DNA of 64,000 nucleotides from Paenibacillus sp. FSL A5-0031 (GCF_001956295.1 NZ_MRTD01000005.1:62001-126000); one strand, 5' to 3'; numbered from the stretch's first letter, positions 33,977-43,045 are shown. Numbers and translations: made by a program. The notes: generated from the sequence alone by a model not told the origin.

Positions 33977-34285
33977 ATGTACATATGTTTTGCAGAATAT
34001 CGTGTTTCACCAGAATTTCGGGCACAATATCTTGAATACACAGCTTCGCTGCTAAAGGAAGGATACGATGTGCAATTATATGAAGGAACAGATCAGCCGG
34101 GTTTATTTGTAGAGGTTTGGAACGCAGCAACCTGCGAGCAAGCGGAGCAAATCAAAAAAGAACGCTGCAGTGAGCGTTCCTCTTGGATGCATATATCGAG
34201 CTTTATTGTTGGGGGAGCTGCGAAAATGCACATTTGGACCTTTAAGCCAGCACATCTAAAGGGCGAAGCAGCGATTAACGGCTAG
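33977..34285 (+). CDS. Protein of unknown function, possibly dimeric alpha/beta-barrel
   Basis: A 102-residue soluble protein. The order of elements (MYICFAEYRVSPEFRAQYLEYT, EGYDVQLYEGTDQPGLFVEVWNA, EQAEQIKKERC, KMHIWTFKPA) resembles small monooxygenase-like ferredoxin folds of the ABM type, but no catalytic motif is recognised. The ATG is preceded by AAAGGAGAC. Its last 11 bases overlap the 3' end of the convergent gerQ gene. Confidence 0.6.
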   Translation: MYICFAEYRVSPEFRAQYLEYTASLLKEGYDVQLYEGTDQPGLFVEVWNAATCEQAEQIKKERCSERSSWMHISSFIVGGAAKMHIWTFKPAHLKGEAAING

Positions 34286-34838
34286 AATTTGCTGTGCCGA
34301 GAGTAGCCATGCCAAGTGGAGTGGAAGAGCTTACTACTCCGCCTTGGAATGGATATTCATAAGCAATCGGCTCATCGAATGTTACATAATCAAGATTAAG
34401 CGTCAAAAGTAAGTAGCGCATACCAGTCGTTGGATCGCTAATAACGATGTGATCACGTCCAGCAGCTTCGATGATTCCTTTGAAAATTTTGGCGTTCCAC
34501 TCGCGATTGTTTTCGTAAGTCATATAAAAAGTTGCCATTTTGCCGCGGTTCAGACGCAAAATGTTTTCTACATAGGATTCTTCAACGGAAGGCATCGAAA
34601 CGATGGTGCCGCCTTGTGGCGTAATAAACGATCCGCTTGGCACATTTGGCGGAATGACTTGTGCTTGTTGGGTTTGAAAGTTGGCTGGGAGCGTAGTTGG
34701 CTGTTGCATGCCCATCCCCATCGGCTGCTGCATCCCCATTGGAAACTGGTATTGACCATAACCGCCGTAGCCGAATCCTTGAACAGGACCTGTATTTGCG
34801 GGGCTTACTTGATTTTTGTAACCATAACCATTAGACAT
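34275..34838 (-). CDS. gerQ: Spore coat protein GerQ
   Basis: A 187-residue spore coat protein. The first 80 residues are Gln/Gly/Pro/Met-rich (repeats of MGMQQP), the usual variable part. The conserved part is SYVENILRLNRGKMATFYMTYENN, then EWNAKIFKGIIEAAGRDHIVISD and GMRYLLL. GerQ (formerly YwdL) is cross-linked in the coat and is needed for the localisation of CwlJ. The cwlJ gene lies just upstream on the same strand, reproducing the Bacillus arrangement. Confidence 0.95.
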   Translation of the reverse strand: MSNGYGYKNQVSPANTGPVQGFGYGGYGQYQFPMGMQQPMGMGMQQPTTLPANFQTQQAQVIPPNVPSGSFITPQGGTIVSMPSVEESYVENILRLNRGKMATFYMTYENNREWNAKIFKGIIEAAGRDHIVISDPTTGMRYLLLTLNLDYVTFDEPIAYEYPFQGGVVSSSTPLGMATLGTANSSR

Positions 34839-34874
34839 TTAGAATTTCCTCACTTTCATACTTTAGAAATAGTT

Positions 34875-35297
34875 TTAATAAACGGCCGGACAATCCTCTG
34901 GCGTTGGAACGAAGAAGCAATGTTTCTTATATCTTCCGCTATTGGCCTGATCCCACCACGTATCAGGGCAGCTGCCTGCTGGGCGGAAAAACCATAATGC
35001 ATTAGAAGCCGGGTGCTGACGCTCGCCGTTAATGACCCGCTTTGCTAATCGAATATCTTTATCACGAGCGCTTTGATAAAAGTAGCTTTTGGTGATTGCT
35101 TCGAAACCGCCAGGACTTTGATAGACCATGTCTGGGATGGACCGAAGATTTCTAAAGTCGATACAATTTCCTAGTACACGGTTTACGCCAACGTTGCCTA
35201 CCATAAGCATGCCGAGCTCGCCCTCGCCCTCTGCTTCCGCTCGCATGAGCCTAGCGAGCATCTTCGTATCTTCGGAATTGGTTTTGATGACAGCCAT
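34875..35297 (-). CDS. cwlJ: Spore cortex-lytic hydrolase CwlJ
   Basis: A 140-residue cell-wall hydrolase of the SleB/CwlJ family without a signal peptide. It starts MAVIKTNSEDTKMLARLMRAEAEGEG as B. subtilis CwlJ does, and has GMLMVGNVGVNRV, the catalytic Glu region in AEAEGEGELG, and SLWYF-like ALWFFRPAGSCP near the end. It degrades cortex peptidoglycan during germination, triggered by calcium dipicolinate, and depends on GerQ. The AAGGAAG site is unusually far (about 15 bases) from the start, but the N-terminus matches the family, so the start is kept. Confidence 0.95.
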   Translation of the reverse strand: MAVIKTNSEDTKMLARLMRAEAEGEGELGMLMVGNVGVNRVLGNCIDFRNLRSIPDMVYQSPGGFEAITKSYFYQSARDKDIRLAKRVINGERQHPASNALWFFRPAGSCPDTWWDQANSGRYKKHCFFVPTPEDCPAVY

Positions 35298-35460
35298 GGA
35301 ATTGACAGATCACTTCCTTTCGTAGACTTTAGGACGGTTTGATTTGCTGTTCGGCATAGGCATCAAACTACATAGTTATTGTATTGTGCACCCGCCCATT
35401 TGGTTACTAAATGATTTGTCACAATTTACGTGGCAAAATGATGAACAAAACCGTCGAACG

Positions 35461-35489
35461 TTGTCATCGTGTTCTTTTTTCGGTATGAT
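35461..35489 (+). promoter_or_regulatory. Putative promoter of ctaB
   Basis: TTGTCA (35461-35466), 17 bases, TATGAT (35484-35489). A GACGC/GCGTC hairpin (35516-35530) lies in the leader, upstream of the GGGAGG ribosome site. Confidence 0.55.
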
Positions 35490-35558
35490 TAAAAACGATT
35501 CATCAATGGATGATAGACGCCATCAGCGTCTTGTCGCATAACTTGGGAGGCTAGCTTC

Positions 35559-36416
35559 GTGCTTAAAGACTGGATTGCATTGACAAAACCGCGGCTACTT
35601 CGACTTAATGTATTTGCTGCGATAGGTGGTTTCATGGTTGCTTCCAAATGGGACATTAACGTTCTATTGCTTATATGGGCGATTATCGGCTCAACGTTGA
35701 CGATAGCGTCAGCAACCGTGATTAATAATTATTGGGATCGGGAACTTGATTTGAAAATGGAACGTACGAAGGATCGCGCGCTTCCTACCGGTCGAATGAC
35801 GCCAGGCTCTGTTCTGGCTTATGGTATTATTTTGGGGGTTGTTGGACTAGCTGTTCTCTTCCTGCTCGTTAATCCTTTATCAGGCTGGCTTGGACTGTTA
35901 GGGTGGGGTGTTTACATTGTGGTTTACACGATGTGGCTCAAGCGTACTTCAACTTGGAGTACATCGGTTGGAGGCATCTCTGGCGCGATGCCGCCGGTTA
36001 TCGGTTATTGCGCGGTAACAGGTGAAATCGATGCGGGTGCTTGGATATTGTTTGCTCTGATGTTCCTATGGCAGCCTGCTCATTTCTGGTCGCTTGCCAT
36101 TAGAAGGGTAGAAGAATATCGCGCAGCAGGTTTTCCATTGCTGCCTGTCGTGAAAGGAATCAAACGTACAAAGTTTCAAATGATTCCTTACATCGTATTG
36201 CTTTTGCCAACGGGCATATTGTTTTATTCCTACGGTTACGTTGGTATTTTCTTCTTGGTCATATCCGTTGCAGGCGGCTTAATCTGGCTTATCCATACGT
36301 TGAAGGGGCCAAAAGCCAAGGATACCGACAAATGGGCAAAAACCAATTTTCTTATCTCGGTCAATTATTTAATGGTTATATTTATCGTTATGATTCTTAA
36401 TACGACGGGATCATAA
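35559..36416 (+). CDS. ctaB: Protoheme IX farnesyltransferase (heme O synthase)
   Basis: A 285-residue UbiA-family prenyltransferase with about nine membrane helices. The prenyl-diphosphate binding motif is NYWDRELDLKMERTKDRALP near residues 64-83; the second Asp-rich region is around ALMFLWQPAHFWSLAIRR. It adds a farnesyl group to heme B to give heme O for the terminal oxidase. GTG start with GGGAGG upstream. It is followed after 24 bases by a SCO1 gene. Heme A synthase (ctaA) lies about 24 kb away in the same window. Confidence 0.96.
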   Translation: MLKDWIALTKPRLLRLNVFAAIGGFMVASKWDINVLLLIWAIIGSTLTIASATVINNYWDRELDLKMERTKDRALPTGRMTPGSVLAYGIILGVVGLAVLFLLVNPLSGWLGLLGWGVYIVVYTMWLKRTSTWSTSVGGISGAMPPVIGYCAVTGEIDAGAWILFALMFLWQPAHFWSLAIRRVEEYRAAGFPLLPVVKGIKRTKFQMIPYIVLLLPTGILFYSYGYVGIFFLVISVAGGLIWLIHTLKGPKAKDTDKWAKTNFLISVNYLMVIFIVMILNTTGS

Positions 36417-36440
36417 TTATCGTCTTAAGGAGTGACTGGC

Positions 36441-37046
36441 GTGGATTTTGTCAAAAAGCATAGCTTCAAAATTGCAGTACTTGCGCTTTGCGCAGCAATG
36501 GGAATTTATTTATTTATTACGTACGGTATGCCGGAGAAGCAGACTCTTCCAATCGAGAAGGCTGCGCCAACGTTTGAGCTGACGGATCTGGATGATCAGA
36601 AGGTAACACTCGCTTCAACAAATGGAAAGGCGCGAATTGTATATTTCTATTTCGCAAATTGTCCAGATGTTTGTCCGCCAACTACCTTCTTGCTGTCGCA
36701 AGTACAGGAGCAGCTTAAAGAGGAAGGCAAGCTCGGCACTAAAGCAGAGCTCATCTCGATTACGTTTGATCCGGTACGGGATACACCTGAAGTGATTCAT
36801 GATTTTGCAAAGCGGAATTTTGCTGATCTTAATGGTTGGCGTTTCCTGCGGGGCGATGAGTCAAACACGATGCAAATTGCTAGAGATTTCGGCATTGGCG
36901 TCATTAAAAATGAGGATGGCTCCTTCTCTCACTCCAATGTCATTACGATTGTGGATAAGGACGGTCAAATTCGCAAATGGATTGATGGCAGCAAAGAAGA
37001 TTTGACGGCTGAGGAAATTGTAAATCAATTAAACAAGGTGCTTTAA
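36441..37046 (+). CDS. SCO1/SenC-family copper chaperone
   Basis: A 201-residue membrane-anchored thioredoxin-fold protein (anchor about residues 9-28). The copper-binding motif is Cys74-Pro-Asp-Val-Cys78 in FANCPDVCPPT, with the third ligand His in FSHSNVITIVD near the end. It delivers copper to the CuA site of cytochrome c oxidase. The second GTG at 36441 is chosen because AAGGAG ends eight bases before it. Its stop overlaps that of the convergent Toprim gene by four bases. Confidence 0.93.
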   Translation: MDFVKKHSFKIAVLALCAAMGIYLFITYGMPEKQTLPIEKAAPTFELTDLDDQKVTLASTNGKARIVYFYFANCPDVCPPTTFLLSQVQEQLKEEGKLGTKAELISITFDPVRDTPEVIHDFAKRNFADLNGWRFLRGDESNTMQIARDFGIGVIKNEDGSFSHSNVITIVDKDGQIRKWIDGSKEDLTAEEIVNQLNKVL

Positions 37047-37414
37047 AATTCATCTTTGCTCCAAATAGAAGCGGGACTCTGCGCAGGGTACAGGATATGC
37101 GCATCGAGGCCCGCTTTTTCTAATTGCTCAATTAAATATTCCTCTGGCGTATGCTCTACACCTGAATAACCTCTGCGGGTATAAATATGCTCAGCATCTG
37201 GAAATACGTCGCGCAATAAGAAGCGAATCCGTTTTCCAGAGGAATCATTGTCGGTGAAAATATAAGCTTGGCTTTTGCCAATTTGTTTTCTAAGCTTGTC
37301 CAATTGCTCGGAACCGGGCGTGCCGAAGGTGCAGAAAATCGGTACATCCGGGTGAAGGACGCGTTTAAGTCTTGCCTTGTCATTTTTTCCTTCTACGATA
37401 ATGGCTATATCCAT
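37043..37414 (-). CDS. Toprim-domain protein
   Basis: A 123-residue stand-alone Toprim protein. The catalytic Glu is in AIIVEGKNDKARL at the N-terminus and the DxD motif in AYIFTDNDSSGKRIR. It resembles RNase M5/OLD-type small Toprim proteins (the COG4026/UPF-type family of Bacillales), though shorter than RNase M5. Possible roles are nucleic acid cleavage or ligation in RNA processing. The start at 37414 follows GAGGTG by six bases; the longer frame to 37459 is not needed. Confidence 0.82.
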   Translation of the reverse strand: MDIAIIVEGKNDKARLKRVLHPDVPIFCTFGTPGSEQLDKLRKQIGKSQAYIFTDNDSSGKRIRFLLRDVFPDAEHIYTRRGYSGVEHTPEEYLIEQLEKAGLDAHILYPAQSPASIWSKDEF

Positions 37415-37531
37415 GGAAGTCACCTCGCGTAGTGAATGTAGAGCAGGGTCATGAAGCATATGTATAGTTTACCACCAAACAGCGATTTTACCGAGAACGG
37501 GAATGATCGGTTTTTTCTTTTGAAAATGAAA

Positions 37532-37558
37532 AAACGGTCTGCAGTTTGCAGACCGTTT
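37532..37558 (-). terminator. Rho-independent terminator
   Basis: A twelve-pair perfect stem AAACGGTCTGCA/TGCAGACCGTTT with a GTT loop and a T-run on the minus strand, just after the small YjcZ gene. Confidence 0.85.
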
Positions 37559-37567
37559 ATTATTTTA

Positions 37568-37687
37568 CTAGTAGAGACAAGTGCAAGCTATGATTACGAG
37601 CAGGATAAACAATACAAGGATAATGCCAAGGTTTGAGAAACCGCCGTGGCCATAACCACGATTTTCTGAACTTACATTTGCAGACAT
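37568..37687 (-). CDS. YjcZ-family sporulation miniprotein
   Basis: A 39-residue protein found by reading the gap. It begins MSANVSSENRGYGHGGFSN and continues with one membrane helix (LGIILVLFILLVIIACTCLY). A Gly/Tyr-rich head followed by a single helix ending at the last residues is the hallmark of YjcZ/YosA-type sporulation proteins. AGGTGA lies eight bases upstream of the ATG, and a strong terminator follows. It is below the length that ORF callers normally report. Confidence 0.85.
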   Translation of the reverse strand: MSANVSSENRGYGHGGFSNLGIILVLFILLVIIACTCLY

Positions 37688-37820
37688 ATATGGGGTCACC
37701 TCGTTTCCGTAGTGTTAGAAGGATGAATGCAAACAGCTGAGCTTAGCTGTTCTAACTAGTCACCTGTCATAGTACAGCATATGACATGATGGGGAATTAG
37801 CCCTGTGCATTTACCTATGC

Positions 37821-38984
37821 CTACGAAAAATGGGTGCGGGAAGAAAGGGAACGGGAAATTCGCAGCGGGAGCAGAGCGACTGCTATCATTAATGCAATAA
37901 ACGCTATGTAGTAAGGCGATATATAGTTGCGAAGCTGTCCTGCCGCCATCGGCCCGATAAACGCACCGATGGAGAAGGCGATGGATAATACAGAAAAAGT
38001 ACGGCCGTAACGTGCTCCGCCGCTAAGCTCAATTAATAAGGTGGACAGCGCGGGCAAAATGACTCCTTTTGCCATACCGACAAACAGCAGCATCAATGTT
38101 AGAGGTGCCGGTATGTCGGATGCAATGCCAAAGTAAATAATGGCAAGAATGAGCGAGCCCCACAACGTTCGCAGATACGCGGATACGCGGTTCAGAAAGA
38201 GCATGCTTAATGTTACGAGTGCGCCGATACTGATAACGGAAAATAAAAGGCCGGTCGTCATCATCGCTTCCTGCGTTTTGGCAAGCAGCGGCAGCTCGAA
38301 CGATAGGATACCCTGCGCGCAGCTTATTGCAACAGGCAGCAGGTAGACGAGCCAAGGAATAGGCACTGCAGGTTCAAGCGGCAGCTTCGTTTTCTTTTTC
38401 CCGTCGTTGCCCTCAGCTTCCGTTTGCTCTACCTTCTGGCGAACTTCTTTAATAAAGAACAGAGCGCAGACAGATGTTACGATCAGAACCCATCCAAGCA
38501 GCGTAAAAGCGGTCGAAAATCCAATTTTTGCAACGAGATACGCTCCTGCTGCTGGAGATACGACTGATGCTAGCGTATGAACTAGTCCATTGCCAGCCAT
38601 AAGCTTTCCTTGCTCCGTTCGATCGCTCGTTATTCGTGCAAGCAGGGACAAGCAAGCCGGAGACAGAAAGGCAAGCACAAAACCACTGATGGAGCGGAGC
38701 GCGAGCAGCTGCCAAGGATTAGTTACATGCGATTGAAACAGGAGAACAATGCCGGCTGCCATAAGACTGAACACGATAAATAATCTGCTGCCATAACGAT
38801 CAACGCCAAAGCCTGCAATGAGATTTCCAGGCAAATGCGTAATGGAGTACATGCCCATCATGAGTCCGATGAAGGAAGGCGCTGCACCTAAAGAGATGGC
38901 AAAAGGTGTTAAAATGGGGTATTGCGCATGCAAATCAAAAAAGGCGATAAACAAAAATAAGTACAGCCAAACCGCGGTTTTCAC
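37821..38984 (-). CDS. MFS transporter
   Basis: A 387-residue major facilitator protein with twelve predicted helices in two halves separated by a charged loop (residues about 185-205, KKKTKLPLE). The N-terminus carries MGMYSITHLPGNLIAGFGVDRYGSR, the typical MFS loop 2-3 signature. The substrate is unknown; drug or sugar export is possible. The GTG at 38984 is the start: AGGAGG lies nine bases before it. The TTG at 39005 would place the ribosome site inside the gene. Confidence 0.87.
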   Translation of the reverse strand: MKTAVWLYLFLFIAFFDLHAQYPILTPFAISLGAAPSFIGLMMGMYSITHLPGNLIAGFGVDRYGSRLFIVFSLMAAGIVLLFQSHVTNPWQLLALRSISGFVLAFLSPACLSLLARITSDRTEQGKLMAGNGLVHTLASVVSPAAGAYLVAKIGFSTAFTLLGWVLIVTSVCALFFIKEVRQKVEQTEAEGNDGKKKTKLPLEPAVPIPWLVYLLPVAISCAQGILSFELPLLAKTQEAMMTTGLLFSVISIGALVTLSMLFLNRVSAYLRTLWGSLILAIIYFGIASDIPAPLTLMLLFVGMAKGVILPALSTLLIELSGGARYGRTFSVLSIAFSIGAFIGPMAAGQLRNYISPYYIAFIALMIAVALLPLRISRSLSSRTHFS

Positions 38985-39146
38985 AGAGCTGACCCTCCTT
39001 GCCAATTACATTCTTATATACTTGTACGTCTAATTGGGACAGGATATGTCTGCATAAAAAGGAAACGAGCGTTTACGCCCTATATTCCGTAGGTTATAAT
39101 ATTTTGTAATGGGATTTTGTACGAGGTATAATGGAGGGGATCGCAA

Positions 39147-39596
39147 TTGGATTTTTTGAATTTTTCGACCTATGATTGGGACACTTGGACAGCTTTTCTT
39201 AAAGAACATTGGCTTGTGCTGGTTATTGCGCTTATCTTACTATTAATTATTATCCGCATCGTGAAAACTGTAGTTAAATGGGCACTCGTGGTGGCAATCG
39301 TGCTTGGTATTGTCGTATATAGCGGCTACACTATGGATGATTTGAAAGAGATTGGCACTAAGGTTGCAGATACAGTAAAACAGGAAGCCGTTAATGCAAT
39401 GGTAGGCGAAGCAAAGGATGCTACTTTCGTGAATAACGGGGATGGAACCTTTACAGTGAAAACTAAAAATGTAGAGCTTACCGGAGAGCCTGGTGCGAAT
39501 GAGGTTGCCATTTCATTCCGCGGAACGGCGCTCGGCAAGTGGGAGCTCGATAATACGATACAAACCTTCATCGACCAAGCGAAGCAGAACGGGTAA
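39147..39596 (+). CDS. Membrane protein of unknown function linked to transglutaminase
   Basis: A 149-residue protein. Two closely spaced hydrophobic segments (LVLVIALILLLIIIRIV and VKWALVVAIVLGIVVYSGY, residues 23-62) are followed by a soluble, probably external domain of about 80 residues (VNNGDGTFTVKTKNVELTG ... SFRGTALGKWELD). TTG start after GGAGGGGA. Its stop and the next start share a base (TAATG), so it is translated with the transglutaminase-like protein. I do not recognise the domain. Confidence 0.7.
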   Translation: MDFLNFSTYDWDTWTAFLKEHWLVLVIALILLLIIIRIVKTVVKWALVVAIVLGIVVYSGYTMDDLKEIGTKVADTVKQEAVNAMVGEAKDATFVNNGDGTFTVKTKNVELTGEPGANEVAISFRGTALGKWELDNTIQTFIDQAKQNG

Positions 39597-40759
39597 TGCC
39601 GATGACAAGTTGGGATCAATTATTTAGAGAGCCGGAGCCAATTGCTATCATTGTGCTTCTATTGCTAATTGGCTCTCTTATACAGGGGATGAGGAGAGGC
39701 GCATCGGGATCTGCGAGGCGTCTTTTCTTTTTTGTTTGGGAAGGTTTAGCAGTTATCGTATGTTTGGTACTGGCAGCACAGCTTACGAATACATTGTCGC
39801 CAGCTGTAGCGAAGTGGCTGACTAGCAAGGTGAAGGTTCCTCTTCATGACCTCAGCGGGGTGGAGCAAGCATGGTACACGCTGCTTACGAGTTTGAGGGA
39901 TTTTGCATTGCTGCGCTATGGCGTCTTGTTCCTGCTCGGTTATTTACTGCTGCGGGCATTGGCAGCTTCTATTGAGCCTTTGCTGGAAAGAGCAGTAGAA
40001 GGCGTTCTGAGGAGCGGCAAGGAAGAGCCTATGGCTCACTTGCAAGGCAGGCGAAGTGCTAGCCGTGCCATAGGGGCTTTAATTGGTGCTGCTCACGGAG
40101 CGGGTCGTTCATTTGTATTCGTCGTTCTTTTATTCGTTTATGTGTCCCTTGTGCCAAATGGCTGGTATGTCGACAAAATTTCCGAATCGCCGGTTTATAC
40201 CAAAGCGGCTTCGTGGCTGAGTCCAGTTGCCGGAGACGTTCTAGCAGGGCAAGGACCCGTGCTCGCCCAAGCGGTTGAAGCGCAGTTCAAACAAATTTTG
40301 CAACGAAAATATGAGATTATTGATTACGCCATCCCAGCTGAGATTGAGAAAGCTGCTCTTTATGTGACCAAGGATGCGCAAACGAATGAGGATAAGGCGA
40401 GAAAGCTATATGACTTTCTTGGAACAAGAATTGCTTACGATTGGGACAAAGCTCGGAATTATGAAGAGCAGGGAATTTGGAAGGAACAGACACCTCCCGA
40501 AACATTTGATACGCGCAAAGGCGTATGTATAGATATAGCTCGTTTATATGCTGTAATGGCTAGGTCGGCAGGTCTAGAGGTACGGGTTGTAACTGGAATG
40601 GGAGCTAACGGCAAGGGAGGCTTCGGTCCCCATGCTTGGAATGAGGTGCGAATCAGCGAAGGGGATAATGGCTGGATTCCACTGGATGCTACTTGGGCAA
40701 ATACCGGGAATTGGTTTAATCCGCCGGCATTTGACGATACTCACATAAGTGATGCATAG
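39596..40759 (+). CDS. Membrane protein with transglutaminase-like domain
   Basis: A 387-residue protein. The first 190 residues hold four to five membrane helices with a CvpA-like look. A transglutaminase-like (papain-fold) domain follows: Cys311 in TRKGVCIDIARLYAVMARSAG, His346 in GPHAWNEV and Asp364 in PLDATW form the complete triad. Such proteins cleave or cross-link peptides outside the membrane. It lies between a small membrane protein and a class B PBP gene in what looks like one operon, so a role in wall synthesis or modification is likely (inference). Confidence 0.82.
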   Translation: MPMTSWDQLFREPEPIAIIVLLLLIGSLIQGMRRGASGSARRLFFFVWEGLAVIVCLVLAAQLTNTLSPAVAKWLTSKVKVPLHDLSGVEQAWYTLLTSLRDFALLRYGVLFLLGYLLLRALAASIEPLLERAVEGVLRSGKEEPMAHLQGRRSASRAIGALIGAAHGAGRSFVFVVLLFVYVSLVPNGWYVDKISESPVYTKAASWLSPVAGDVLAGQGPVLAQAVEAQFKQILQRKYEIIDYAIPAEIEKAALYVTKDAQTNEDKARKLYDFLGTRIAYDWDKARNYEEQGIWKEQTPPETFDTRKGVCIDIARLYAVMARSAGLEVRVVTGMGANGKGGFGPHAWNEVRISEGDNGWIPLDATWANTGNWFNPPAFDDTHISDA

Positions 40760-40791
40760 CTTAAAATGAGAAGGTTATGAGGTGATTAGAC

Positions 40792-42879
40792 GTGCAAGAT
40801 GATCCGCAGAAACGGGAAATTATAAATCGACGTCATTTTTCGTTTCGATTGAACTTATTTTTCTTTATTACGTTCGCATTATTTAGTGTTTTGATTGTAA
40901 GGCTAGCCATTTTACAGTTTGTAGAAGGGCCGACGCTAAGTGCTGAAGGGATCGGCAAAAGTACACGCAGCGTGAAGATTCCGCCGATTAGGGGCAACAT
41001 TTACGACTCTACGGGTCATGCAATTGCCTATTCGACTTCGACCCAATCCATCTATTTCACGATTCAGCCTGAGCTTAAGCTGGAGAAAGCGACTGCAAGT
41101 GCTAAAGAGATGGCGCAGAAGCTTTATGAAATATTTACAAAGCTTGGCGATCCTGCCAAGGCGATGACGGTTGACGATATTATTCGCCAGATGGATCTTG
41201 ATTTTAAGCGGAATAATATCTCGACCCCGCGGCGGATTAAATCCGGCCTCACGAATAAAGAAGTTGCTTATTTCATGGAAAATCGCACGGCGTTCAAAGG
41301 TGTAGATATCATGGAGGAAAGCGTTCGGAATTATGACAAAGATTCGATTTCGGTGCAGCTTGTCGGGTATTTGAAGAAGTTTAATACCGTTCGCGAAAAC
41401 GTAGACTTCTACAAGGAAAAGACGACAGAGGAAGATCCTACGCTGAGATACTTGGATGAAGAGGACGTTGGCTTCGACGGACTTGAGCGGATGTATCAGG
41501 ACGTGCTGCGCGGCAAAAATGGGTTGAAAACCTATCCCGTTAACAATGCGGAGCGTATTATCGGGCCTATGGAAATAACGAACCCTACGAAGGGGTCGGA
41601 TCTTTATTTAACCATAAACAAAAACGTGCAGTTAACGACGGAAACAGCCATTATGGATCAGCTCAAAAAAATATCAACGTCTACAAACAAATATGAGCGT
41701 GCCAAATATGCACAAACCGGATTCGCAGTAGCGATGGAAGTTGATACAGGTAAAATCGTGGCGATGGCGAGTATGCCGGATTATGATCCAAATATTTGGT
41801 CAGGAGGCCGTATTAGCAAAGAGGATTACGAGAACTTCCAGAATATCTTATCGAACGGTACGATTCGAACGGTATATGGCAAGTATTCCGAAGAGGAGCG
41901 CAATCAACATCCATCTTCCATCCTGCCGCTCGGCTCGACAATGAAGCCGTTATCCGTATTAGTCGGACTGAATGAGAAATTGTTTAAGACGACAGATACC
42001 TACCCGGATACTGGGAGATTCTCATATGGTAGAAAAGGATATGAGACTTATATCGGCAACTCCCAAGGCAAAAAGTTCGGCTACATTGATGGCGCACAAG
42101 GCATTCAACATTCTTCCAATACGTTTATGGCAGCTATGATTGGCGATAGGCTTTATAGAAGAGATCCGCAAAATGGCGTGGAAATCTGGGACGAATACAT
42201 GAAGCAATTTGGTCTTGGCGTCCTGACGGAAAGCGGCTTGCCTAACGAAACGAAGGGCGTTATTGAGTATTTTAACGAGGCGAAAAATGCCAGTTCGCAA
42301 TCAGCACTCGTTCAAGCCTCCTTCGGTCAGCAAGGGCGTTATACAACGTTGCAGCTCGCGCAATATACTGCAATGCTTGCCAATCGCGGCAAACGAATGA
42401 AGCCGCAATTTGTAAACGAAATTAAGGATGCAGACGGAAATATTATTCAAGGCTATACGCCTGTCATTTTGAATGAAGTAAATTACCCGATTGAATACTG
42501 GAAAGAAATTGAGCTAGGCATGTCGAAGGTTAGTTCGCAAGGCTTTGAAGGTGTGGATTACACCTATAACCGTAAGACAGGTACGTCAGAGCAACAAGTA
42601 AAAGGCCGGACTGCAGAAAATGCGGTATTTATCGCCTATGCGCCTGCCGATAAGCCGAAGCTTGCTGTAGCTGTTGTAGTACCTGATGGCGGATTCGGGG
42701 GTTACGGCGCCTCTCCAATCGCTCGTAAGATTTTTGATGCTTATGACGAGGAAATTGGTTTGTACGGCGTGCCGAAGAAGAAAGCGCCAGCTACAAATGA
42801 TGCTGCTGGAAATACGGCTAATAATACAGCGGATAATGCTAATACAGGAACTGATACAGGAACAGGAACAAACGAATAG
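40792..42879 (+). CDS. Class B penicillin-binding protein (PBP2/MrdA-like)
   Basis: A 695-residue peptidoglycan D,D-transpeptidase. An N-terminal anchor (about residues 19-41) is followed by the PBP dimerisation domain (KIPPIRGNIYDSTGHAIAYS) and the transpeptidase domain. Active-site motifs are Ser382-Thr-Met-Lys385, Ser441-Ser-Asn443 and Lys595-Thr-Gly-Thr598. The C-terminus ends in an Asn/Thr/Gly linker-like tail. GTG start with GAGGTGA upstream. It cross-links peptidoglycan, probably for elongation or sporulation; the upstream transglutaminase partner is unusual. Confidence 0.93.
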   Translation: MQDDPQKREIINRRHFSFRLNLFFFITFALFSVLIVRLAILQFVEGPTLSAEGIGKSTRSVKIPPIRGNIYDSTGHAIAYSTSTQSIYFTIQPELKLEKATASAKEMAQKLYEIFTKLGDPAKAMTVDDIIRQMDLDFKRNNISTPRRIKSGLTNKEVAYFMENRTAFKGVDIMEESVRNYDKDSISVQLVGYLKKFNTVRENVDFYKEKTTEEDPTLRYLDEEDVGFDGLERMYQDVLRGKNGLKTYPVNNAERIIGPMEITNPTKGSDLYLTINKNVQLTTETAIMDQLKKISTSTNKYERAKYAQTGFAVAMEVDTGKIVAMASMPDYDPNIWSGGRISKEDYENFQNILSNGTIRTVYGKYSEEERNQHPSSILPLGSTMKPLSVLVGLNEKLFKTTDTYPDTGRFSYGRKGYETYIGNSQGKKFGYIDGAQGIQHSSNTFMAAMIGDRLYRRDPQNGVEIWDEYMKQFGLGVLTESGLPNETKGVIEYFNEAKNASSQSALVQASFGQQGRYTTLQLAQYTAMLANRGKRMKPQFVNEIKDADGNIIQGYTPVILNEVNYPIEYWKEIELGMSKVSSQGFEGVDYTYNRKTGTSEQQVKGRTAENAVFIAYAPADKPKLAVAVVVPDGGFGGYGASPIARKIFDAYDEEIGLYGVPKKKAPATNDAAGNTANNTADNANTGTDTGTGTNE

Positions 42880-42899
42880 TGGTCTAAAAACATCAAAAA

Positions 42900-42936
42900 G
42901 GCAGGTCGGAGCATCAACTCCGATCTGCCTTTTTTG
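42900..42936 (+). terminator. Rho-independent terminator
   Basis: GGCAGGTCGGAG pairs with CTCCGATCTGCC (one mismatch/G-U), loop CATCAA, followed by seven T residues. It closes the PBP operon. Confidence 0.87.
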
Positions 42937-42966
42937 CTATGCAAATCGCCCATTTTAAAATAAATG

Positions 42967-42996
42967 TTGCACGAGTGAAACATTTTTGTGTATTAT
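42967..42996 (+). promoter_or_regulatory. Promoter of the manganese ABC operon
   Basis: TTGCAC (42967-42972), 18 bases, TATTAT (42991-42996). Two MntR-like boxes lie just downstream. Confidence 0.5.
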
Positions 42997-43002
42997 TAAA
43001 AA

Positions 43003-43045
43003 AAAGGCATTAGGTAAACTAAGATTCATAAGGGCAAACTTTAGA
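43003..43045 (+). promoter_or_regulatory. Two tandem MntR-like boxes
   Basis: GGCATTAGGTAAACTAA (about 43006-43022) and TCATAAGGGCAAACTTTA (about 43027-43044) share the core CAT-x-AGG-x-(A/C)-AAACT. They resemble the B. subtilis mntA operator, TTGCATGAGGGAAACTT. Both lie downstream of the -10, where bound MntR with manganese would block transcription. Confidence 0.55.
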
